Of a stretch of DNA of 64,000 nucleotides, positions 56,230 to 64,000 are shown piece after piece. The position numbers and the translations under genes are program-made. Origin of the DNA: Acheta domesticus (taxonomy: Eukaryota; Arthropoda; Insecta; Orthoptera; Gryllidae); contig JAHLJT010008756.1 in assembly GCA_031308135.1 (NCBI GenBank), forward strand, positions 131,314,997 through 131,378,996. Direction: 5' to 3'. Each line of letters begins with the position of its first letter. The stretch's first letter is position 1. Under the pieces are notes generated by a model. It worked only from the letters and a program-made list of their open reading frames with translations, had not been told where the DNA came from and did not search any database.

Positions 56230-56505
56230 GCTGGTTTCATCGATGCAACGAATCATGTCAACAAAATTTTGATAATCCAGAACAAATACCTAAGAACCAT
56301 TAGCCAAGCCCCCTGGTTCATTTCCAATAAACAATTACACCACGAACTTAACCTAAATCCCATCGCACACCACATAGCCTTTCCTGCCAATAATTTCTAT
56401 TTAAAACTACCCTTCATTAACCAAGATAGACATATTAACATACATAAATATAATGAAAAACAGATATCCTATCCATTCTTTCCTGAACATTTTTGCCAAT
56501 CTTAA
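56230..56505 (+). pseudogene. LINE (Jockey-like) reverse transcriptase C-terminal fragment
   Basis: The plus frame reads KILIIQNKYLRTISQAPWFI followed by SNKQLHHELNLNPI and ends in a stop. QNK.LR....APW...N..LH..L is the conserved block near the C-terminus of Jockey-type retrotransposon ORF2. Nothing upstream continues it, so this is a 5'-truncated remnant. Confidence 0.75.
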
Positions 56506-56699
56506 TGATTTTTAGAGGTGCTCGGTGAGCCTCCTCGTCAATTGTAGGTTTCATTAGATTTAGTATATAACAAATTATGTTTACGTCAACAATACAAATG
56601 AAGAGGTTCATGTAAAGTGAACTTTGTAAAACAGTCTCTTTTTTAAGAACAGGCCATTTCGAACCATGCTATGCATTAGGAGGGATCAGCATTACGATG

Positions 56700-56905
56700 A
56701 ATCCGATTTTTACTCCCAAAGTTTGTTAGCCCTGGGGGTAAGGAAGATGAATGATGATGATAGTGATGGGTGAAAGGACGGTACACACACTTATAGACAA
56801 ACACAAATACACCCATGCCCGAGACGGAACTCAAACCCGCGACCCTGCGGTTCGATCTCGCCACGACACTGTTGCATTAGCTATCTCAGGCACTGGGCCT
56901 CTGGT
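56700..56905 (-). mobile_element. tRNA-headed SINE, family C
   Basis: On the minus strand it runs from CCTGAGATAGCTAATGCAAC (A-box side) through GCGGGTTTGAGTTCCG (B-box-like) to GTATTTGTGTTTGTCTATAA and a (CAT)n-like end near 56745. Distinct from families A and B. Confidence 0.65.
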
Positions 56906-57399
56906 TCATTCAAACACCCAGATTCGCACAGAATTAAAGTGCCTTCATTAAGCAACCACATATCACAAATAGCCCAAACTTTTTATCAAAACCTTCACAC
57001 TTCACCATGCTCCTTAATCTTCAGCCTAGGTCGAAATGCTGCATCCCCACGTATTAAATCCAGGTATCCCAAAGACCGATTCAAACCATCGTAATCCTCC
57101 ATAACTGTCAATTGATCAACCGAAACAATCTTCAACAAAGCTTCATTTACTTTAGCACTATGATTACATTCTTCCGAGTTATATAAACCGCTGCATATGG
57201 ATGGCCATTCACCAAAAGTCAATAACTATGTACTACATAATTTAACCTCCTCGAAAGACAAGTATGTCGAACGAGAATAAATAAATTTAAAAAAAAGCCA
57301 CGGGGCCGGCATTTATAAAATAAAAACTTTAAAAAATCGATGACGTGGAGATAGCGCACTTTTGCTCTCCGGCGGTCAGTCGAGGCTTCGAGGGCCGCT

Positions 57400-57790
57400 C
57401 CCCTCCCCTTCCACTGGCACCTGTGAGCGCTCTGGCGGAGGTCGGAGGAGCCGGCGCAGGCCTTGTCGCTGTCTGTCTAGTGCGGGGAGGGCGGTGGGAA
57501 GCCGCCAATCTCTGGCCGTTGCGCGGCGGTCGAGGGGCGAAAGCGGATTCGGAACTGAGAGCAGCGGCGATGGCGGGGGCGATGAGGGGCGGGCAGCCTG
57601 TCTGGGCGGGGGTTGATGGCGGGTGGTCCATGGCGGGGGCGATGAGAGCGGGGGGGTTGAGGCGGGGGGAGTCGATGGCGGAGGCGGGGAGGGCGGAGGG
57701 GGCCGGACGGAGGGGTCGATGGTGGGGGCGGAGGTGTAGGTAGAGGCGGGGTTGAGGGTGGGGTTGATGTTGGAGCGGGGTTGGGGTCAG
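57400..57790. repeat. G-rich degenerate repeat (GGCGGGGG-like)
   Basis: CG-rich unique DNA grading into GATGGCGGGGGCGATGAG-type repeats from about 57565 and GGTTGAGG-type units to 57790. Frames on both strands are low-complexity. Confidence 0.65.
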
Positions 57791-57904
57791 TGTGGTAATG
57801 AGGAATGAGAGGACAGATTGAGGACAGAGGCAGAGGTGGGGCGTGTGGGAATATGTATGAAGGCGAAGCTGACGGTGGAAGCGGGGTTGAGGTTGACCGC
57901 CCAT

Positions 57905-58275
57905 TATGAAATTTCTATTAAATACTTTCGTGTTAAAGAGTAATACTGCACTTTGGGTTAAAAAATAATAGGTTTTTATTTTGAGATTGCACATCCGCTA
58001 TTTCCTCTGAGACCTTCTCTTGAAAGAAGCGGTGATCGACATACATCTTCTATAATGAGTTCAATTCCTAAGCCCTGTAGCTATTCTTGAAGTAAATGAA
58101 TTAATATTAAGGAACTGCTGATTGTGATGATCTAAAACGAATGATGAATTAATAATGGAATGTCCGAAAAATGCGTGAACAACGAGAAAACCTACTGCAA
58201 ACCCGTTTTGTACACCACAAAATTCGCAAAAATATCCGGGATTGAAACGGAGGTACCCAGAAGAGCGGTCTGACG
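57905..58275. other. Intergenic DNA, nothing recognised
   Basis: AT-rich, short frames only. Confidence 0.35.
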
Positions 58276-58281
58276 TTTGTA

Positions 58282-58501
58282 GTGCGATTTTTGTAAAGCT
58301 GCGCCTCAAGGCTCGTCTTCATGATGGAATATGTCACGGCATTTTGCGTCTTTCTTGGTCGTGCCGCTAGATGTCACATTATCGTGACAGTATTAGGCAC
58401 TGCTATCTAGCGGCACGTCCCAGAAAGTTGCGACATGCAGTGAGGCAGTGCCATGCCATAGTGAAGTAGGGTCTTGAGGCACAGCTTTATAAGAATCGCA
58501 G
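58282..58501. mobile_element. MITE, family 1 (copy 2)
   Basis: Ends TA-GTGCGATTTTTGTA and its complement AAGAATCGCAG-TA. Arms share CATGATGGAATATGTCACGG with copies 1 and 3. The centre holds a second hairpin, GTGCCGCTAGAT paired with ATCTAGCGGCAC. Non-coding. Confidence 0.8.
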
Positions 58502-58574
58502 TATTCATTCCGGGTCGTCCTTCCGCGGAAAACTAATTTTCAGTCCAGAAAAAACTTGAACAATAGGTTGATTA

Positions 58575-59045
58575 TTTCATCCTTCTGGGTGCGTCAATTC
58601 TTTGGTCATTAGTCCCGTAAATGTAGTGTATTTTATATATCGGGAATTCTACAGGTGGTCTGGGATTTTTCTCGTAAAGCTTCCCAATCAGCGGGGCATT
58701 TCCCCAGCCGGCTCAAGCCTTAAGCTCCCGACTAGTGTCCCAACACGTGTTGTAATGTGCATGTAGGTGTAGGAGTCAGTGTGTGTGTGTGTGTGTGTGT
58801 GTGTGAGTGTGTGTGTGTGTGTGTGTGTACAAAGGAAGAAAAGAGGACGAAGATGGGAACATCGCGCGAGGTCCGTGGCCCGTTTGTTACCGTAGTGCTC
58901 CGGTATTTCCATGGTAATGTTCGGGTAATGGGCATTTAAAACTAACCATTAGAATTCTCCTCAAAATAACGATTTAATTGGACATAGATACGTAGCCAAT
59001 ACCCCAAAACCGCCTCGCCGGGACACGAATCCTGGTATTTTCCGT
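58575..59045 (-). mobile_element. tRNA-headed SINE-like repeat, family A (copy 6)
   Basis: Minus-strand, diverged and internally shortened: one segment around the GGAGATACC block is missing. The internal CA run is expanded to (GT)n at about 58780-58828 on plus. The head complement carries GACACGAATCCTGG at about 59020. Confidence 0.7.
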
Positions 59046-59069
59046 TCAGAAACTGTACTGAAACATTGT

Positions 59070-59598
59070 TGCACTGAGTCATCTCATACTGATGTCAATG
59101 CTGTCCCTCTGAAGGTCGTAGATTCGCGTCCCCATGGTGGTAGGATTTTATATACTAGCTTATCACCTAGATTGATTTCAATCCCTGTCTGGAGAGGAAT
59201 CCTAATTGCCAGCTGCTGTGATAGATAGTTTTTCGGGGTTTCTCCAATCAACACCAGGCGAATGCTGGAGCAGTACCCTAACAAACGGGCCACGGACCGC
59301 GCGCGATCTTTCCTTCCTCTTCCTTGTCCTATCCTCTCCTCTTACATACACACTTACACTAACATGCACCACAATCTCACACATGCCGGGAGACCGGTCG
59401 GCAGCTAAGAGCTTGTCCCGGCTGGGGCGGTGCCCCGCTACGTTGGTGGGAGATACCTGATTAGGGTACAACCCCACCTCCACCTTCTGATGGATGGTGG
59501 AGATCACCGCCAACTCCTGATGAAAAACATACACTACACATACGGGACCAATGGTCCTAGTAGTTCACGCGCCCGGAATCACTACAAATCACTCAATC
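59070..59598 (+). mobile_element. tRNA-headed SINE-like repeat, family A (copy 7)
   Basis: Starts 25 bp after copy 6, so the two lie head to head. B-box-like AGATTCGCGTCCCC; body CCAGGCGAATGCTGGAGCAG, ACACATGCCGGGAGACCGGT and GTGGGAGATACCTGATTAGG; tail AATCACTACAAATCACTC. Confidence 0.75.
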
Positions 59599-59629
59599 AA
59601 TCCACGTGAGCCATCTCAGACGGTGAAGT

Positions 59630-59910
59630 TTGCGCGCACGTGTCTCGTGTTTGGCGGCACAACGCTGCATCCTCCCGGACCCCGCCCCCTCCGCCCCCGC
59701 TCCCCGCCCCCGCCGCCAAATGGGCGTTCCGTGTCCGGAGGCGGCGCAGCCGGCAGGCGGAGGCGCGCAAGCCGTCTAGTCGCCCTCCCTCTCCGCCACG
59801 GCCCGTCCGCCTAGCCTCCTACGCTTCCTTGCCCGAACGCCAGCCCCGCCCAGCCGCCTCCCCTCGCGTGGCTACCGCTACAGGTCGCGCACTTACCAGC
59901 TAATGAGGCT
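59630..59910. other. GC-rich CpG island-like segment
   Basis: About 280 bp of CG-rich DNA with CCCCGCCCC boxes resembling Sp1 sites. No recognisable coding sequence, so promoter or chance cannot be told apart. Confidence 0.35.
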
Positions 59911-59999
59911 TCGACACAGTGCCGACCTTCTGGCCTAAATTGTCCACTTCCCAACTGCTTAGCCCCAGCAGCTCTAGTCAATCACTTGCCAGCAACTTG

Positions 60000-60405
60000 T
60001 ATTAAGGTACCTGTCTACCTGAGAAAAAAAGTTTCTAGAATTTTGTATTTTTTTCCTTGAATATGTGATTTCTTTATGCTTTTAGAGGTCAAATATTTTT
60101 TTAAAAATTCTCTGTTTGTTTAAAAAATAATTGGCCAAAATGCAGGTGTCTATTTCGGACGTCACAACAAATTGATATATTTTGATATTTTTGTTAATTA
60201 GTCCCTGTCGAACATTCTAGTGAATAACCAATAATGGTAAAGGTACTGTGAAAACTAAAGAGTCAGGATTTGATTATTTGAGAAAAATATTTATAAGTTC
60301 ATTCTGGATATTTCAGTTCATAATACTAAAAGTTCATAAAACTGTATTGTTTAGGGAACCCTGAAATGTATTGTGCTTCAAAATTTTTAAACAATTGCAT
60401 TTCCC
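60000..60405. other. Intergenic AT-rich DNA
   Basis: Short frames only; nothing recognised. Confidence 0.35.
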
Positions 60406-60409
60406 TACT

Positions 60410-61845
60410 TTTTTTCAGTTTACACTTTATATTATATACATTTAATTTTTTCCATCCATTTAACTAGTTTGTCTTCTCAGCCTAGAATCTACACTTTCAA
60501 CTATCTGCTTTCCCCACTACACTCTCCTACGTTCCTTCCCCGTATCCCTTTCCTTTCACTTTCCTCTTGCATTAAACTTTCCCCCGGTTTTTCCCGCGCA
60601 CAGACCGGTTTCACCCCTTGATTGGATTCGTCTCCATTCGCAGATGCCTTCTTATTCTAACATTTTAAGATATTCCGGACTGCACCCCATCCCGCGTTAT
60701 CTTTGGTCAGGACTTTCGCAGCTGCGTGATTGAATAACCCTGACATTGTGAATTGGATACCTAAATACGTGTACTGCTTGACCATTTCCATAATTTCTCG
60801 AACTTTTTTTCTCAGTCTACGCCTTATATTACATTCATTGATTTTTTTTTGCATCTATTTAAGTTGTTCGTCTTCTCTGCCTGGAATCTGCACTTTCAAC
60901 TATCTGCTTTCCCCACTACACTCTCCTACGTTCCTTCCCCGTATCCATTTCGTTTCACTTTCGCGCCTCCATTAAACTTTCCCCGCTTCTTCCCGCGCGC
61001 GGACCGGTTTCACCCTTTGATTAGATTCGTCTCCATTCGCAGATGCCTTCTTATTCCAACATACTAAGATTTTCCAGACTACACCCTATCTCATGTTTCC
61101 TTTGGTCAGGGCATTGGCAGCTGCGTAACTGAATAACCCTGACATTGTAAATTGGATACCTAAAAACGTGTACTGCTTGGCCATTTCCATAATTTCTCCA
61201 ACTTTTTTCTCAGTCTACTCCTTGTATTTTATTCATTGACCTTTTTGCATCTATTTAAGTTGTTCGTCTTCTCAGCCTGGTATCTACACTTTCAACTATT
61301 TGCCTTCCCCACTACACTCTCCTATGTTCCTTCCCCGTATCCCTTTCGTTTCACTTTCGCGCCTCCATTAAACTTTCCCCCGCCTTTTTTCCCGCGCACA
61401 GACCGGTTTCACCCCTTGATTAGATTCGTCTCCATTCGCAGATGCCTTCTTATTCTAACATACTAAGATTTTCCAGACTACACCCTATCTCATGTTTCCT
61501 TTGGTCAGGGCATTGGCAGCTGCGTAACTGAATAACCCTGACATTGTGAATTGGATACCTAAATACGTGTACTGCTTGACCATTTCCATAATTTCTCCAA
61601 CTTTTTTCTCAGTCTACGCCTTATATTATATTTATTGATTTTTTTGCATCTATTTAAGTTGTTCGTCTTCTCAGCCTGGAATCTACACTTTCAACTATCT
61701 GCTTTCCCCACTACACTCTCCTACGTTCCTTCCCCGTATCCCTTTCGTTTCACTTTCGCGCCTCCATTAAACTTTCCCCGCTTCTTCCCGCGCGCGGACC
61801 GGTTTCACCCTTTGATTAGATTCGTCTCCATTCGCAGACGCCTCG
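60410..61845. repeat. 398-bp tandem repeat derived from a LINE
   Basis: Equivalent points (CCTNG-ATCT) fall at 60481, 60880, 61276 and 61675, a period of 396-399 bp, about 3.5 copies. On the minus strand each unit carries a reverse transcriptase-like peptide; the best copy, at 60854-60657, reads VKQYTYLGIQFTMSGLFNHA. The last unit breaks off at about 61840, where CG-rich unique DNA begins. Other units contain stops. Confidence 0.85.
60657..60854 (-). pseudogene. LINE reverse transcriptase fragment within the 398-bp repeat
   Basis: 65 codons with the YLGI.....G motif typical of the region after the reverse transcriptase active site, then AAKVLTKDNAGWGAVRNILK. No catalytic residues are included. 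Same peptide, with stops, in the later units. Confidence 0.6.
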
Positions 61846-62215
61846 CACGCCCTGCCCGGCGCCGCCCTTCTCTCCTCCGCCGGCGTTCATTTCTTTAAGA
61901 GCGCCCTATCTCTTGATGTTGCTATTCACGGCCCCGCGTTTGCGCCTCCTCCGCCGGCTCTTTTGAATGAGCCACCGTCTCGCGCCGTCCCTTCCCCTCC
62001 CGCCCCCCCCGCGAGGAAGCGACGCGGCGGGCATTGTGTCCTCGCCCCGCCCCCGCCTTCCTCCGCATTCGCAGACCTGGATCCGTGTCGGCGCCGCGCG
62101 CATTCAAGGGGGCGTAACCGAATTGGGTCGAGGCGGCCGCGCGCGCCCGGCGCCTAAGTTTGTTTCCGAGGAAAGTGCCGCCTGCCCGCGGAAGGGCCGG
62201 GAGGGGGGTCCCCAC
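61845..62215. other. GC-rich segment, no gene assigned
   Basis: CG-rich DNA joining the LINE-derived array to the G-rich block. Open frames on both strands lack recognisable domains. Confidence 0.4.
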
Positions 62216-62219
62216 TGGG

Positions 62220-63075
62220 AAATGAGGGGCGGCGGAAGATGGGAAGGGAGTCACGGGGCTGGGCGGGGCGGGGTTGGGCAGAATGGAGCCGGTCGGAGCG
62301 GGGCGGGGAGGGTAGGGGCAGGGCAGGCGGGACGGAGTGTGGCGGGACGGGGAGGGGCACGGCACGGCGGGGCAGGGCTTGGCAAGGCAGGGTTCGGGCG
62401 AGGGCGGGGCGGGTGAGGTGGGGCCAAGCTGGGCGGAATGTGGAAGCCGGTCGGAGCGGGGTGGGGAGGGTAAGGGAGAGGGTCGGCGGGACGGAGCGGG
62501 GCAGGGCGGGGAGGGGCACGGTGCGGCGGGGCTTGGCATGGCGGGTGGGGCAGGACAGGGCTTGGCAAGACAAGGTCCGGGCGGGAGCAGGGCGGGACGG
62601 GTGAGGCCAAGCTGGGTGGAAAGGGGCCGGTCGGAGCGTGGCGGGGAGGGGAGGAGCAGGGACGACGGAACGGAGCGGGGCAGGACGGGGAGGGGCACGG
62701 CAAGGCTGGGAGGAGCAGGGCTAGGCATGGCGGGGAGGGGCCGGGCCGGGCGGAATGGAGCTTAGCGGAGCTGGGCGGGGAGGAGCGGGGCGGACCGGGG
62801 TGGGGTGACCGTGGCGGGTGGGAGGGGTGGTGAGGTGCGGACGAGGTAGGGCGGGCCGGGGCGGGCCGGAGCGGGCGGGGCGGGCCGGGCCAGGCCGGGT
62901 GGACCTGAGCGGATGGGGCGGGCCGGGGCGGGCGGTGCGGGCAGAGGTGGAGCGGACCGGGGCGGGCGGGGCGGGGCGGGTTGAGCGGGTTGGGCTTGCT
63001 GGGTGGGGCGGGGCGGGGCAGGGCTGGGCACGGCGAGGATGGGCGGGGGACGTCGCGGGGCGGGGCGTGGCGTGC
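62220..63075. repeat. G-rich degenerate satellite block
   Basis: About 850 bp of GGGGCGGGGAGGGG, GGCAAGGC and GGCGGGCCGG units, G on plus. Longer repeats are visible: a segment from CGGTCGGAGCGG to GGGCAGGGC recurs roughly every 160-180 bp (near 62290, 62450 and 62627). Frames are spurious. Confidence 0.85.
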
Positions 63076-63084
63076 GAAATGAAC

Positions 63085-63770
63085 GCCGCGTAATGGGGGG
63101 CGACGGCTCCGCGGAGTGCGTGTCTCGCCGCCTCTCTGCGCGCGGTGCGTCTTCCGCGCGCCCAAAGAAACCGGGCTGAATGGAGTCGCCCGGCGGATTG
63201 TCGCGATTGATTTGCAATGGAAACTCTGGGGGTGGGAGCAGAGTGCGCTGTCGACGAGTCTGTTTTTGCCGATTTTTTTTCTGATGCGTTTTGCATTTTA
63301 CTTCGTTTCGGCTTTTGTTGTCAATTCTTGGATGGAATACATGTGAGTGTTTCGTCAACTTCACGCCTTTGTGTTCTTCAAAAGTTGTCTTCTTCTACTT
63401 CTTCTTCTTATTCTTCTTCTTCTTCTTCTTCTTATTATTATTATTAGTTAAAATTTTCTATGAATTTGTGATTCAAAACACGATTGAAACCACAGAAAAG
63501 GATTAAAACAAAATTAATCTTGTTGGATTCAGTGAAGACCAGTAACCTGCAGTCAAAATACTGCTGAACAAACCCACGAAAACTCTTTTCATAAAATGTA
63601 GCACGCACACCACTCAATAAAATATAAAATGTTGAAATAAAATATTATCTTACAACACTACAATAAGCTAATAGTTACGATAGTTTGTAGCTATTCACCA
63701 AAGGCGCTACAAAAGTTCTGATAATCGGGCGGCGGCGATAAGCCCGGGGCTTTTCGTTGCTGCAGATCAT
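63085..63770. other. Intergenic DNA with a CTT/ATT microsatellite
   Basis: A (CTT)n(ATT)n run at about 63388-63446. Otherwise nothing recognised. Confidence 0.5.
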
Positions 63771-63774
63771 TATA

Positions 63775-64000
63775 CTGCGATTTTTGTAGGAAGAGCTCTC
63801 AAGATAACTCAAATCCCATCTTCGCGATGGAATATGTCACGACATTTCGTATCATTTACAGTCGTTCCGCTAGATTTCGCACGATCGCGACCGTATGAAA
63901 CAGTGCTTGCGATCATGTGACTTCTAGCGGCAAGACCGAGAAAAGACGCGAAATGCCGTGACATATTCCATCGCGAAGATAGGATTTGAGTTATCTTGAG
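63775..64000. mobile_element. MITE, family 1 (copy 3, cut by the window edge)
   Basis: Starts TA-CTGCGATTTTTGTA. Its arms are nearly perfect complements: CTCAAGATAACTCAAATCC and GCGATGGAATATGTCACG on the left recur inverted at 63940-64000. The last 20 or so bases of the right end lie beyond the window. It is the best preserved copy, so probably the youngest. Confidence 0.8.

Noticed and set aside
56995..57222. 75-codon minus frame ending GDAAFRPRLKIKEHGEV
   Set aside because: Not low-complexity and could be part of a real exon or a transposon, but no family was recognised and no flanking exon could be joined.
60003..60020. TTAAGGTACCTGTCTACC as a possible Kolobok/piggyBac-type end
   Set aside because: No inverted partner was found downstream in the window.
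62251..63364. Minus frames of 190-304 codons
   Set aside because: Same explanation: G-rich satellite read on its C-rich strand.

Overview
The window looks like nuclear DNA from an insect or related arthropod. It has spliced genes with GT-AG introns, an arthropod-type ionotropic receptor, DNA transposons of animal type, tRNA-headed SINE-like repeats, LINE remnants and many micro- and minisatellites. No operons, Shine-Dalgarno-led ORFs, rRNA or intact tRNA genes were seen. Unique DNA is AT-rich; the receptor exons and several islands are very GC-rich. The dense repeats suggest a large genome, but the species cannot be named from the sequence.

Layout. 1-5.1 kb: C-rich simple sequence, a MITE, a SINE-like copy and AT-rich DNA. 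5.4-13 kb: the only convincing host gene, a divergent ionotropic receptor on the minus strand. Three exons (10951-9524, 7326-6921, 6012-5816) join in frame to 676 codons plus a stop. Repeats lie in or around every non-coding part of it: a 13-bp minisatellite past the stop, GA-rich DNA in intron 2, a diverged tandem duplication in intron 1 and a 16-bp minisatellite upstream. 13-16.5 kb: tandem duplications and one arm of a distant inverted repeat pair. 16.7-19.45 kb: an apparently intact DNA transposon with one 586-aa Mutator/Kolobok-like transposase and TTAA-flanked inverted ends. 20.7-27.9 kb: G-rich and C-rich satellite-like blocks, a probable solo LTR and an inverted-repeat element. 28.0-28.4 kb: a hairpin element. 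28.73-34.90 kb: a complete PIF/Harbinger transposon with TAA target duplications, a MADF-BESS DNA-binding protein (plus) and a DDE transposase (minus).

36-43 kb: two MITE-like elements, a SINE-like copy, a GTCTGTCC minisatellite and a LINE remnant. 43.05-47.61 kb: a non-autonomous element with perfect 37-bp inverted ends starting CACGGTG and a 5-bp CGCCG duplication, which are the hallmarks of Transib (the RAG1-related family). Its interior is mostly a 199-bp satellite with partly alternating higher-order structure. 47.8-64 kb: GC-rich simple repeats, five more copies of the main SINE-like family, two other tRNA-headed SINEs, the second arm of the 16-kb inverted pair, LINE fragments, a 398-bp tandem array that reads as LINE protein in antisense, and two further MITE copies.

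The receptor would act alone, as a ligand-gated channel subunit. The two Harbinger proteins act together: in this superfamily the DNA-binding partner helps the transposase reach the nucleus and the transposon ends. The other repeats appear non-autonomous and would depend on enzymes supplied from elsewhere.
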